DNA of 62,868 bases from Acidimicrobiaceae bacterium (lineage in GTDB: Bacteria; Actinomycetota; Acidimicrobiia; Acidimicrobiales; RAAP-2), in the NCBI GenBank assembly GCA_003164095.1, contig PLRX01000155.1, positions 1-62,868 on the forward strand, read 5' to 3'. The notes below the pieces were generated by a model that was not told the DNA's origin, did not search any database, and saw only the letters and a list, made by a program, of their open reading frames with translations. A program made the position numbers and the translations under genes. Shown here in pieces: positions 16,127 through 25,115 of the stretch (within the stretch, counting starts at the first letter, position 1; each line of letters starts with the position of its first letter).

Positions 16127-17785
16127 TCAGGGCATTGCAGGATTTGTCGCCGTCGACACGGAATTCCGACGCTGCTCGGCGCGGCGCTCGGACTCCAACC
16201 GCTCGAGGTCCTCAGCGCCATAGTCGACGTGGGACATGGCCTCGGCCAGCAGTCGGTGACCGGCCCGTTCGCCGATCTGACGGTGCATCTCCTGTGCGAC
16301 CCAGCGGTAGCTCGGATGGCCCTGGGGACCCGACCGCAGCTCCAGGAGGTGCATGGCCTCCCGGGCGTTCATCTGCATCGTGTACCGGATCCGGTAGGCC
16401 AGTGCGACGGCGTAGGAGGCCTGTTCGGGAAAGCTCGGCGCCAGGACCTCGTACAGCTCCCTCGAGCGCTCGAGGGAGGCCACGTACCGGTCGGTGAGGC
16501 CCGCCTCGGCCACGACCTCGGGTACGTCGTAGCCCAGGGCCGCTCCGAGCGGCTGCCACTCGATGGTCAGGATGCGGTGGCGCTGCAGGTCACGGAAGGC
16601 GCCGTAGTCGGTCACCACGTCGAAGCGGTAGTCGGTGCGCTCGAAGGCACGACCCGGACGGTGGCGGCGGTTCTCGCGCTCCCCTACGTAGGCCGACAGG
16701 ATCGACCGCTTCTCCTCGGCGCCCAGCCGACGGACCCGGTCGAGGACCTCGGACTCCGGTCGGGTGGTGCGCGGCGCCACGATGGCCGCCACGACCTTGT
16801 CCTCGCCGTCGGGGTCGAAGTCGAGCAGCTCCACGGTGGCCCGCCCGGACGGTCCGCCATGGTGGTCGCCGTCGGGCGCCACCAGGTCGCCGAACAGTTC
16901 GTCCACGATGCGCGCGGTGTCGCGTCGGGTGGTCGTGAGGTAGTCGGCCCACGCACCGCCCCGGTCGGCCCGGTCGACGCGCTGGAGGAACGACGGGATG
17001 ACCTTGCGGAGCTCCTCCAGCATCATGTCGGCGTAGACACGGGCCTCGGGCAGGGGGTGCGAGCGCATGCGGATCAGGAGCTGCTCGTAGGACTGCCCGG
17101 TGCCGTAGATGCCGACGTTGGACAGCGACCCCGCGGGCAGGAGGCCGCGCAGGGCGTCAAGCCCCTTGGCCCGGACGGCCTGGCGGTGGACGAAGTCCGA
17201 GTCGCCGGCCTGGCGCGGGTGGCGGGCGGCCAGGTGGACCTGCGCCTCCTCGAGGAGCTCGCCGTAGGTGTCGAACATGCGGTCCATGTCGCCGACGTAC
17301 CTGGCGCCGAGCGGCGAGTCGAGCAGGCCGGGATCGCGGAAGTACCGGTAGTGGCCGGTGGTGAGGCGCTGGTTGTAGGCGATGTACCGCGTCGACTGCT
17401 CGAGGTAGGCCATCAGCCGGCCCCACTCGAGCACCTTGGTCAGGACGTTGGAAGCCTGCTCGCACGCCAGGTGGACCCCACCGAGCTGGGCCACCGAGTC
17501 GTCGCCGTACTCAAAGAAGACCTTTTCGTAGAGCTCCTCGGCCCGTCGCAGGCCCACGGTGGCATCGACCGAGGCGTCCCCGGTGATGTCGAGCTCATCG
17601 ACGAATTCGTCGAGGAAGAGGCGACGCAGGCTCTTCGGTGACCGCGAGTAGCGCGCGAACAGGGCCCCCTTGACGACCTCGGGAAGGTTGACCAGCGCGA
17701 ACACCGGCTGGTCGAGATTGGTGAAATACCGCCGCAGGATGTCGGACTCCTCGGCACTGAACGATTCCACGGCGTAGGGGAACAT
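16127..17785 (-). CDS. Tandem-domain FAD-dependent thymidylate synthase (ThyX) family protein
   Basis: A 552-residue protein, more than twice the length of classical ThyX (about 210-250), containing two ThyX-like halves. The first half has KGALFARYSRSPKSLRRLF, FEYGDDSVAQLGGVHLACE and LAYLEQSTRYIAYNQ style motifs. The second half (about 330-520) repeats the pattern with YRFDVVTDYGAFRDLQRHR and a matching helix near MQMNAREAMHLLELR. The classical RHRxxSxNExSxR motif is not intact in either half. It may make dTMP from dUMP, or the duplication may mark a relative with another flavin-dependent role. Last gene of the minus-strand block, 12 bp after helY. Confidence 0.75.
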   Translation of the reverse strand: MFPYAVESFSAEESDILRRYFTNLDQPVFALVNLPEVVKGALFARYSRSPKSLRRLFLDEFVDELDITGDASVDATVGLRRAEELYEKVFFEYGDDSVAQLGGVHLACEQASNVLTKVLEWGRLMAYLEQSTRYIAYNQRLTTGHYRYFRDPGLLDSPLGARYVGDMDRMFDTYGELLEEAQVHLAARHPRQAGDSDFVHRQAVRAKGLDALRGLLPAGSLSNVGIYGTGQSYEQLLIRMRSHPLPEARVYADMMLEELRKVIPSFLQRVDRADRGGAWADYLTTTRRDTARIVDELFGDLVAPDGDHHGGPSGRATVELLDFDPDGEDKVVAAIVAPRTTRPESEVLDRVRRLGAEEKRSILSAYVGERENRRHRPGRAFERTDYRFDVVTDYGAFRDLQRHRILTIEWQPLGAALGYDVPEVVAEAGLTDRYVASLERSRELYEVLAPSFPEQASYAVALAYRIRYTMQMNAREAMHLLELRSGPQGHPSYRWVAQEMHRQIGERAGHRLLAEAMSHVDYGAEDLERLESERRAEQRRNSVSTATNPAMP

Positions 17786-17797
17786 GCCTGTCAGACA

Positions 17798-19873
17798 CTA
17801 GGACGGGGACGGGTCGTCAAGCGCGGACCCCGAAACGGCCGGGTCGTCCGCCCCGACGACCCCCCGTCGGAGCAGGGCCACTGCCAGGTCCGCCGACTCA
17901 CGGGTGGCGGGTGCCGCGGCCACCTGTGCGACCTGCCGGACGAGGTCGATGACCTGGCGCACGTTGCGCACGAAGTCGCCGGGGGCCACCTCGGCGTCAC
18001 GGAGAACCGCGTCGAGCGTGCCACCCGACGCCCAGGCCACCACCGCGCGCGCCAGCCCCCCGTCGGGGCGCCGGGTCCGTCGCAGACCGACACGCCGCTC
18101 GTCGGCCCGCAGGTCGCCTGCCAGGGCGTCGATCGCCGCCAGGCGCTCGACCACCCGGGACTGTCGGGGCACCGGCGGGTCGTCGCCCGCCCGTCGGGCT
18201 TCGAACGTCAGGGCCGAGGCCACCCCCGCGAGGTGGGCCGGCCCCAGGTCGTCGAGCACGCCGGCCCGGAGCAGTTCCGCCACCAGGAGGTCGGACTCGT
18301 GGTAGATCCCGGCCAGCCGGAGCCCGTCGTCGGTCAGGGACCACCCGTCGAGGAAGCCCCGCTCGTCCAGGATGGCCAGACGACGGTCCAGCTGTGATAC
18401 GAGCGACTCGGAGCCCTCCGGCGCCTGCCACTGCCCGTAGGAGGACTCCAGGAGCCCATGGGCCTCCTCGCGGCTCCACCGGCGGACCAGGTTGACCGCC
18501 AGGTTGTAGGTCGGGTGAAAGGACGAGACCAGGTCCGGCGGCGGCGCGATGGCGGTGCGGGCGACCAGGCCGAACGTGGTGGCGTGGTTCCACAGCACGA
18601 ACGCATGCCCCACCGTGTCGATGCCGCGGCGGCCAGCCCGCCCCGTCAGCTGCTGGTACTCGCCCGAGGTGAGGGCCGAGGTGTCCGAGCCCCGGAACTT
18701 GGCGAACCGTTCGACGACCACTGTGCGGGCCGGCATGTTGATGCCCAGTGCGAGCGTCTCGGTGGCGAACACCACCTTCAACAGGCCTTCGGAGAAACAG
18801 CGCTCGACCGCCTGGCGGAAGGCGGGGACCAGTCCGGCGTGGTGGGGTGCCACCCCGGCCTCCAGGGCGTCCGACCAGGGCCCGTACCCGAGGGTGCGCA
18901 GGTCGGCGTCGGACAGGCGCTCGACCGACGCCTCGGCCAGGTGGCGGATCCGGGCCCGTTCGTCGTCGGTGGTGAGCCGCATCCCGTCCTGGACCACCTG
19001 GCGGGTGGCGTCGTCGCACGCCGCCCGCGAGAAGATGAACGTGATGGCCGGCAGCATGCCGGCAGCCGCCAGGTACTCGACCACCTCGGTGCGGCGCGGC
19101 GCCCGGAAGCGCTGGTGGGAGCGCTTCCGCCGCTCGTCGAGCCGCAGGCCGTCCGGGTTCGGCTTCCCGTCACGCAGCAGGGGCAGTACCGACACCCCGT
19201 CTCGACCCCGCTCGGCCACCGCGTAGTGGTGGTGGAGCGTGACCGGACGATGGGTCTCGACCACCACCCGGGTCGTACCCCGCACCGACGTCAGCCAGTT
19301 GGCGAAGTCACGGGCGTTGTTGACGGTGGCCGACAGGCTCACGAACATCACGCCCGGTGGCGTCAGGACGAGGACCTCCTCCCACACCGAGCCCCGCCAC
19401 GGGTCCTGGAGGTAGTGGACCTCGTCGAGCACCACCACGGCCAGGTCGTCCAGCAGTGCCGACCTGGCGAAGATCATGTTGCGCAGGACCTCGGTCGTCA
19501 TGACCACCACCGGGGCGCGGGCCTGATGGGAGATGTCGCCGGTCAGGAGGCCCACCCGGTGATCGCCGTAGCGGGCGGACAGCTCGGCGAACTTCTGGTT
19601 GGACAGCGCCTTGATAGGGGTCGTGTAGAACGCCTTGCCACCGCCGGCCAACGCCCGTGCGACGGCGTAGTCGGCGACCAGCGTCTTGCCCGAGCCGGTC
19701 GGCGCGCTCACCAGCACCGACTCGCCCCGGTCGATGGCGTCCATGGCCCGGTGCTGGAAGGCGTCGAGCTGGAAGCCGAGCTGCGCCTCGAAGTCCGCCC
19801 TCGCTCCTGTGGTCGCCGTGCCCTGTGTGCCCGCCCCCGGCGACGCGGCCCCCCGGGGGCCCGTCGGGCTCAT
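17798..19873 (-). CDS. helY: Ski2-like DEAD/DEVH-box helicase HelY
   Basis: A 691-residue ATP-dependent RNA helicase of the Ski2/Mtr4-like group. Motifs are Walker A APTGSGKT (57-64), TTPIKALSNQKF, DEVH (150-153), SLSATVNN and motif VI TGRAGRRGID. The C-terminal region is shorter than in mycobacterial HelY (about 900), so part of the accessory domains is reduced. The start at ATG 19873 was chosen because it overlaps the tatC stop as ATGA; the upstream frame is antisense-like. In mycobacteria helY also follows tatA-tatC near the proteasome genes, so synteny supports the name. Confidence 0.85.
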   Translation of the reverse strand: MSPTGPRGAASPGAGTQGTATTGARADFEAQLGFQLDAFQHRAMDAIDRGESVLVSAPTGSGKTLVADYAVARALAGGGKAFYTTPIKALSNQKFAELSARYGDHRVGLLTGDISHQARAPVVVMTTEVLRNMIFARSALLDDLAVVVLDEVHYLQDPWRGSVWEEVLVLTPPGVMFVSLSATVNNARDFANWLTSVRGTTRVVVETHRPVTLHHHYAVAERGRDGVSVLPLLRDGKPNPDGLRLDERRKRSHQRFRAPRRTEVVEYLAAAGMLPAITFIFSRAACDDATRQVVQDGMRLTTDDERARIRHLAEASVERLSDADLRTLGYGPWSDALEAGVAPHHAGLVPAFRQAVERCFSEGLLKVVFATETLALGINMPARTVVVERFAKFRGSDTSALTSGEYQQLTGRAGRRGIDTVGHAFVLWNHATTFGLVARTAIAPPPDLVSSFHPTYNLAVNLVRRWSREEAHGLLESSYGQWQAPEGSESLVSQLDRRLAILDERGFLDGWSLTDDGLRLAGIYHESDLLVAELLRAGVLDDLGPAHLAGVASALTFEARRAGDDPPVPRQSRVVERLAAIDALAGDLRADERRVGLRRTRRPDGGLARAVVAWASGGTLDAVLRDAEVAPGDFVRNVRQVIDLVRQVAQVAAAPATRESADLAVALLRRGVVGADDPAVSGSALDDPSPS

Positions 19874-20616
19874 CGACGGATGATCCGGCCGATGATGATC
19901 GAGATCTCGTAGAAGAGGTACAGCGGGATGGCCATCGCGAGCATGGAGAACGGGTCCGAGCTCGGGGTGATCACCCCGGCCAGCACCACGATGCCCACGA
20001 TCGCCCACCGGCGCCACGAGCTGAGCTGCTGGGGCGACAGCACCCCGGCCAGCTCGAGCGAGACCAGCAGCACCGGGAACTCGAACGTGACGCCGAAGGC
20101 CACCATCAGCAGGATGATGAGGCTCAGGTACTTGTTCGGGTCGAGGATCTGGGTGAGCGAGGGGCCGCCGATCGAGTCCAGCCACTGCAGGGCGTGGGGG
20201 AAGATGAGGAACGCCACGGCCGCCCCGAGGGTGAACAGGCCGATGGTGGCGACGATGAAGGGGACGGCGTAGCGCTTCTCCTTCGGGTTGAGCCCGGGGG
20301 TGACGAACCGCCACAGCTCCCACAGCCACACCGGCGAGGCCAGGAAGATGCCCCCGTAGGCGGCGATCTTCACCCGCAGAGCGAGGCCGTCGAGCGGACC
20401 GGTCACGTAGAACCCGCAGTGGGTGGGTGCCACCTGGCAGTACGGGTGCTTCAGCGCGTCGAGGATCCACGGATAGGCCACGAACGACACCACGGCCATC
20501 ACCACGAAGGCGGCCGCGGAGACCAGCACCCGGCGACGGAGCTCCCCCAGGTGCTCCGTCAGGGTCATCGAGTCGGGCGCCGGCTTGTCGGTCCGGCGCT
20601 TGAGCGACAGGGCCAT
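19870..20616 (-). CDS. tatC: Sec-independent protein translocase TatC
   Basis: A 248-residue integral membrane protein, the receptor core of the twin-arginine pathway that exports folded proteins. The family opening DSMTLTEHLGELRRRVLVS with the conserved ExLGELRxR is present, six hydrophobic helices follow, and the loop after the second helix reads LWELWRFVTPGLNPKEKR, matching the family PGL..EK motif. It acts with the TatB-like protein directly upstream. The stop overlaps the helY start (ATGA), implying translational coupling. The Tat signal on the amine oxidase at 8931 is one likely client. Confidence 0.95.
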   Translation of the reverse strand: MALSLKRRTDKPAPDSMTLTEHLGELRRRVLVSAAAFVVMAVVSFVAYPWILDALKHPYCQVAPTHCGFYVTGPLDGLALRVKIAAYGGIFLASPVWLWELWRFVTPGLNPKEKRYAVPFIVATIGLFTLGAAVAFLIFPHALQWLDSIGGPSLTQILDPNKYLSLIILLMVAFGVTFEFPVLLVSLELAGVLSPQQLSSWRRWAIVGIVVLAGVITPSSDPFSMLAMAIPLYLFYEISIIIGRIIRR

Positions 20617-20659
20617 CCCTAGCGGGCCCCGACGCAGGGTGGGCGGGTCGGCACCCCGG

Positions 20660-21127
20660 TCAATTCATCGAGGGATCGTCGGGCACCACGGGTCCACCGC
20701 CACGCACGGCATGGACGGTCCCCTGCGGGTCGCTGATCGACACCCCGGGGATCGACGCCACCTCGTCGGCACGCACCACGCCGTTCACCCGGTTGGACTC
20801 CCCCGATGCCACCACGCCGTCCCCCACGGGTCCAGGAGGTGGTGATTCGTCGGCCGCCGGCCCGGCCGCCTCGTTGTCGGCGTCGTGGGTGTCGGCCAAC
20901 GAGTCGAGGAAGGTGATCGGCGACCGCACGGCCTGGGTGATCTTCTCCGTCGAGGGCAGGTCGGGGAAGTTGCCCCGGACGTCGGTCTCGAGCCGTTCGC
21001 GCAGACGGCGGAAGTCCCCCCACAACGCCCCCACCTGGCGCGCCACCTTGGGCAGCTTGTCCGGACCGAGCACCACGATGGCGACCAGCAGGACGACCAG
21101 GAGCTTGGCCGGGCTGAGGAAGGGCAC
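20660..21127 (-). CDS. tatB: TatA/TatB-family translocase subunit
   Basis: A 155-residue protein with one N-terminal membrane helix (KLLVVLLVAIVVLGPDKLP), the hinge GPDKLP and an amphipathic helix (VARQVGALWGDFRRLRERLE), followed by a long polar tail. The Pro after the hinge and the length favour TatB over TatA. GTG at 21127 was chosen because it places VPFLSPAKL at the N-terminus as in relatives; an ATG at 21160 would add a basic stretch. It lies 43 bp before tatC. No separate TatA is in the window. Confidence 0.85.
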   Translation of the reverse strand: MPFLSPAKLLVVLLVAIVVLGPDKLPKVARQVGALWGDFRRLRERLETDVRGNFPDLPSTEKITQAVRSPITFLDSLADTHDADNEAAGPAADESPPPGPVGDGVVASGESNRVNGVVRADEVASIPGVSISDPQGTVHAVRGGGPVVPDDPSMN

Positions 21128-21205
21128 GGCACGAGTGTACCGGCGCCCGTGCCTGGCCACCCGGGCAGGACCGGGGAGGCCCTGGTCAGGGCCGGAGTGG
21201 CGCGC

Positions 21206-21904
21206 TCAGATGCCCTTGGCCTGGCTCAACGGCCAGACCACTGCCACGGCACGCCCCACGATCAGCGATTTGGGGATCGGGCCGAAGAAGCGACTGTCCT
21301 CGGAGTCGGTGCGGTTGTCGCCCATGACGAAGTACTCCCCCGCCGGGATGTGCACCGGCCCGGGCATGTTGAACTGCGGGTGTTCGTCGTCGGGCAGCGC
21401 GCCGGTGTAGCTCTGCGGCCCCGCCGGCAGCCATGGCTCGTCGAGCAGCTTGCCGTTGATGTAGATGTGACCGTTCTCGGTCGAAATCGTCTCGCCGGGC
21501 AAACCGATCACGCGCTTGACCAGGTCCGGGAAGTTCTGCTCCTCGAGCGGCGGCCGCTTGAACACCACGATGTCGCCACGGTGGACCGAGTGGAGGTCGT
21601 AGCTGAGCTTGTTGACCATGATCCGGTCGCCCACGTCGAGGGTGGGCACCATCGATGGCGACGGGATGTAGAAGGACTGGATCACATACGTGCGCAGCAG
21701 GACCGTGCACAACAGGACGGCTATGAGGATGACTGCCCACTCGATCACCCAGCGGTAGCCGCTGCCCTTACCCCGGTCCTCGTCGAGTGTGCCGACCGGC
21801 TCGGCCGGCCCGTTGTGGCCGGTCGGCGCCACGGTCGTCGCGGCGGAGGGCGCCTCCGGCGCAGGCGCGGCGGCGGTCGGGTGATCGGTCGGATCGCTGG
21901 GCAC
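21206..21904 (-). CDS. lepB: Signal peptidase I
   Basis: A 232-residue membrane serine protease that removes Sec and Tat signal peptides on the outer face of the membrane. A polar N-terminus of about 50 residues precedes one membrane helix (52-70). The Ser/Lys dyad is Ser84 in IPSPSMVPTL and Lys130 in DLVKRVIGLPGE; the C-terminal box MGDNRTDSEDSRFFG is intact. Starts at GTG 21904. It sits between pafA and tatB, where many actinobacteria carry pafB-pafC, and joins processing to export in one block. Confidence 0.93.
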   Translation of the reverse strand: MPSDPTDHPTAAAPAPEAPSAATTVAPTGHNGPAEPVGTLDEDRGKGSGYRWVIEWAVILIAVLLCTVLLRTYVIQSFYIPSPSMVPTLDVGDRIMVNKLSYDLHSVHRGDIVVFKRPPLEEQNFPDLVKRVIGLPGETISTENGHIYINGKLLDEPWLPAGPQSYTGALPDDEHPQFNMPGPVHIPAGEYFVMGDNRTDSEDSRFFGPIPKSLIVGRAVAVVWPLSQAKGI

Positions 21905-21960
21905 AGTGACGCGACGCTAGCCCAGTGACGTGCACTCGCCGGGGCGGGCCACGGTATCGG

Positions 21961-23319
21961 TCACAGCCCGGCAATGAGCTTCTCGACCCGTTCGTCACGG
22001 GACCGGAAGGGATCCTTCAGCAGCACGGTGCGCTGGGCCTGGTCGTTCAGCTTGAGGTGGACCCAGTCGACCGTGAAGTCCCGGCGCTTCTCCTTCGCCC
22101 GCTTCACGAACTCGCCCCGCAGGCGGGCACGCGTGGTCTGCGGCGGTGTGGTCATGGCTTCGGCGATGTCGACGTCCCGGCAGATCCGGTCGACCTGGTC
22201 GTGGCGCTGGAGGCGGTAGTACAGGCCACGCGACCGGTCGACGTCGTGGTACTGCAGGTCGAGGAGGGCCACGTTCGGGCTGTGCAGCGGCAGGGAGTGG
22301 CGGTCGCGGTAGCCCTCGATGAGCCGGTACTTCGCCACCCAGTCGCACTCCCGGTGGAGAGACAGCGGATCGGCCTCCAGTCCCTTCAGGCAGTGCTCCC
22401 ACATACCGAGGGCACGGTCCTCCTGGACCGAGAGCCCGTGCCGGTCACGGAACTTGATGGCCCGCTGCAGATACTCGCCCTGGATGTCGAGGGCGCTCAT
22501 TTCGCGACCGTTGGCCAGGCGCACGGGGCGCCGGCAGGTGATGTCGTGGCTGATCTCGCGGATCGCCCGGATCGGGTTCTCCAGCGTCAGGTCCCGCAGG
22601 ACCGTCGACGGGTCCTCCAGCATGCGCAGCACGATCGACGTGGCGCCGATCTTCAGGAACGTGGCGTACTCGCTCATGTTGGAGTCACCCACGATCACGT
22701 GCAGCCGACGGTACTTCTCGGCGTCGGCGTGGGGCTCGTCGCGCGTGTTGATGATCGGCCGGCTCCTGGTGGTGGCCGACGAGACGCCCTCCCAGATGTG
22801 CTCGGCGCGCTGGCTCAGGCAGAACACCGCACCGCGCGCCGTCTGGAGGACCTTGCCGGCACCCGCGTAGGCCTGTCGGCTGACGAGGAACGGGATGAGC
22901 ACCTCGGTATAGTGGGTGAAGTCGTCCCGGCGGCTGGTCAGGTAGTTCTCATGGCAGCCGTACGAGTTCCCGGCCGAGTCCGTGTTGTTCTTGAACAGGT
23001 AGATATCACCCCGGATGCCCTCCTCGCGCATGCGGGCCTCGGCCCCCTCGACGAGCGACGACAGGATCCACTCCCCCGCCTTGTCGTGGGTCACCAGCTC
23101 GGCGATGTCGTCGCACTCGGGCGTCGCGTACTCCGGGTGGCTGCCGACGTCGAGGTACAGGCGCGCCCCGTTCTCGAGGAACACGTTGGAGGAGCGGCCC
23201 CAACTGACCACCCGGCGGAAGAGGTACCGGGCCACCTCGTCCGGACTCAGCCGACGCTGGCCGCGCAGGGTGCAGGTGACCCCGTATTCGTTTTCCAAGC
23301 CGTAGATCCGCTTGTCCAT
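21961..23319 (-). CDS. pafA: Pup-protein ligase PafA
   Basis: A 452-residue ligase, matching the usual length, that links the C-terminal glutamate of Pup to lysines of target proteins using ATP. The glutamine-synthetase-like core begins [16 protein letters not shown] (Glu residues for magnesium), the catalytic Asp region is [16 protein letters not shown], and [18 protein letters not shown] is the nucleotide region. The start at MDKRIYG (23319) was preferred over an ATG seven codons upstream because family members begin there. It follows prcA by 87 bp. Confidence 0.96.
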   Translation of the reverse strand: MDKRIYGLENEYGVTCTLRGQRRLSPDEVARYLFRRVVSWGRSSNVFLENGARLYLDVGSHPEYATPECDDIAELVTHDKAGEWILSSLVEGAEARMREEGIRGDIYLFKNNTDSAGNSYGCHENYLTSRRDDFTHYTEVLIPFLVSRQAYAGAGKVLQTARGAVFCLSQRAEHIWEGVSSATTRSRPIINTRDEPHADAEKYRRLHVIVGDSNMSEYATFLKIGATSIVLRMLEDPSTVLRDLTLENPIRAIREISHDITCRRPVRLANGREMSALDIQGEYLQRAIKFRDRHGLSVQEDRALGMWEHCLKGLEADPLSLHRECDWVAKYRLIEGYRDRHSLPLHSPNVALLDLQYHDVDRSRGLYYRLQRHDQVDRICRDVDIAEAMTTPPQTTRARLRGEFVKRAKEKRRDFTVDWVHLKLNDQAQRTVLLKDPFRSRDERVEKLIAGL

Positions 23320-23406
23320 TACCTGCACGGTACCGTGCACCTGCTCCGACGATGCGCCATCGGGCGCGTTGTCACCCGGTGTTCACCTCTCCCGGCAGGT
23401 GCCGGG

Positions 23407-24084
23407 TCAGGCCAACAGGGCGGCGAGCTCCTCGTCGACCAGTCGGCGGAAGGCCCGACGGCCGTTCCCCTCGGCCAGCACGGCCGCCTCGAGTCCGTCG
23501 GCGGCGAGCGTCCGGTCCGGTCCGGCCAGCGCGGCGACCGCGGCGCGCAGCGCCTCGGTCAGCGTCCAGGTGGCCGACCACTCCTGGTCGAGCCGCTCCT
23601 GGATGGTCCCCGTCTCGCCGCCGAGGACGGCGAACCGGTCCTCGTCGGTGATCGTCCCCTCGTAGGCGATGTGGTAGAGCTGCGGCGGCCGCAGACCGTT
23701 GCCGAGCTCGGCCACGAGGATCTCCACCTCGAGCGGCTTCATCTCGTGGGTGAAGACCTGCCCGAGGTACTGGGCGTAGAGGTTGGCCAACGACCGGGCC
23801 TCCACGTCCTCACGGCTGTAGGCGTAGCCCTTGGTGTCCGCGTGGCGGATGCCGGACACCCGCAACTGATCGAACTCGTTGTACTTGCCGACCCCGGCGA
23901 AGGCGATCCGGTCGTAGATCTCGCTGATCTTGTGGAGCGAACGCGACGGGTTGTCGGCCACGATCACGATGCCCTGGTCGTAGGTGGTCGCCACCAGCGA
24001 CCGGCCGCGGGCGATGCCCTTCTGGGCGTACTCGGCCCGGTCCTTCATGACCTGCTCGGGTGCGACGTAGTAGGGCATCGTCAT
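23407..24084 (-). CDS. prcA: Proteasome alpha subunit
   Basis: A 225-residue alpha subunit forming the outer rings and gate of the 20S core. The N-terminus [20 protein letters not shown] is the gating and H0-helix region, followed by [22 protein letters not shown]. No catalytic Thr is exposed, as expected. Start overlaps the prcB stop as ATGA, ensuring balanced alpha and beta synthesis. Somewhat shorter at the C-terminus than the mycobacterial protein. Confidence 0.96.
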   Translation of the reverse strand: MTMPYYVAPEQVMKDRAEYAQKGIARGRSLVATTYDQGIVIVADNPSRSLHKISEIYDRIAFAGVGKYNEFDQLRVSGIRHADTKGYAYSREDVEARSLANLYAQYLGQVFTHEMKPLEVEILVAELGNGLRPPQLYHIAYEGTITDEDRFAVLGGETGTIQERLDQEWSATWTLTEALRAAVAALAGPDRTLAADGLEAAVLAEGNGRRAFRRLVDEELAALLA

Positions 24085-24887
24085 GGCTGGCGACCCTCCA
24101 TCCTGCGACGCTCGATCAGGCTGGCGAACCGCTCGGCCACCTCGTCCTCGCCGACCGAGGCGAAGCCCCCGGCGGTCACGGTGGCGACCAGCGGGTAGAT
24201 GCCGCGGATCAGGTCCGGTCCCCCGGTGGCCGAGTCCTCGTCGGCCGCCTCGTACAAGGACTGGATGGCCAGCTCGACCGCCGCGTCGCGGTCCAGGCCG
24301 TCCCGGTAGCCGAGCTTGACCGTCGTGCGGGCGTCACGACCACCGGAGCCGGTGGCGTTGTACTCGGTCTCCTCGTAGTGGCCGCCGGTCACGTCGTAGG
24401 TGAAGATCCGACCCGTCTGGCGGGCCAGGTCGAAGCCGGCGAACAGCGGGACCACGGCGAGCCCCTGCATGGCCATGGGCAGGTGCTCGCGCACCATCTG
24501 GCCGAGCTGGTTGGCCTTACCCTCGAGGCTGAGGACGACGCCCTCGACCTTCTCGTAGTGCTCGAGCTGGGTCTGGAACAGCCGGACCATCTCGACGGCC
24601 GGCCCGGCGGCACCGGCGATGGCGACCGCCGAGTAGCGGTCGGCCGGGAACACCTTCTCCATGGCCCGGTGGGCGATGGCGTGCCCCTCGGTGGCCCGAC
24701 GGTCGCCGGCCATGACCACGCCGTCGGCGTAGCGCAGGGCGACCACGGTGGTGCCGTGCCGGAAGCCCTCGGCCGGGGCGGTGGGGGCACCGCCGCTCAA
24801 CGGGTGGGTGGGTACTCGGAGCCGACGGATGAGGCCGGCGAAGTCCGGGCCGGGGTCCTCCGTGGTCGTGAAGAGGGGCAACGACAC
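24081..24887 (-). CDS. prcB: Proteasome beta subunit
   Basis: A 268-residue precursor of the catalytic subunit. A 45-residue propeptide ends GFRHG and autocleavage would expose Thr46 ([11 protein letters not shown]) as the nucleophile. Asp62 (GDRRAT) and Lys78 (AMEKVF) occupy the Asp17 and Lys33 positions of the active site. It degrades pupylated proteins fed by Mpa. It lies 5 bp after pup and overlaps prcA by 4 bp. Confidence 0.96.
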   Translation of the reverse strand: MSLPLFTTTEDPGPDFAGLIRRLRVPTHPLSGGAPTAPAEGFRHGTTVVALRYADGVVMAGDRRATEGHAIAHRAMEKVFPADRYSAVAIAGAAGPAVEMVRLFQTQLEHYEKVEGVVLSLEGKANQLGQMVREHLPMAMQGLAVVPLFAGFDLARQTGRIFTYDVTGGHYEETEYNATGSGGRDARTTVKLGYRDGLDRDAAVELAIQSLYEAADEDSATGGPDLIRGIYPLVATVTAGGFASVGEDEVAERFASLIERRRMEGRQP

Positions 24888-24892
24888 GTCGG

Positions 24893-25087
24893 CTACTCCC
24901 CACCCTTCTGCACGTAATTGCGCACGAACTCCTCGGCGTTGTCCTCCAGGACCTCGTCGATCTCGTCGAGCAGGTCGTCCAGCTCGGCCTTCAACTTCTC
25001 GCCTGCGGCCGAAGTCGCCGGGACCTCGTCCACCGCCTCGTCGGCGCGCTCGGGCGCCTGCTTCTTCTTCAGCTCTCGCTCTGCCAT
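24893..25087 (-). CDS. pup: Prokaryotic ubiquitin-like protein Pup
   Basis: A 64-residue tag with the disordered basic start ([10 protein letters not shown]), the central helix that binds the Mpa coiled coil ([20 protein letters not shown]) and the C-terminal [13 protein letters not shown]. The last residue is Glu, so the protein is made ready for ligation; mycobacterial Pup ends in Gln and must first be deamidated by Dop. Between dop (28 bp) and prcB (5 bp). Confidence 0.97.
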   Translation of the reverse strand: MAERELKKKQAPERADEAVDEVPATSAAGEKLKAELDDLLDEIDEVLEDNAEEFVRNYVQKGGE

Positions 25088-25115
25088 CGCTCCACTCCTC
25101 TTGGCCGCTCGGTAC

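Noticed and set aside
21925-24198. Plus-strand open frame of about 750 codons opposite pafA and prcA
   Set aside because: Antisense to proteasome genes; no protein-like features.
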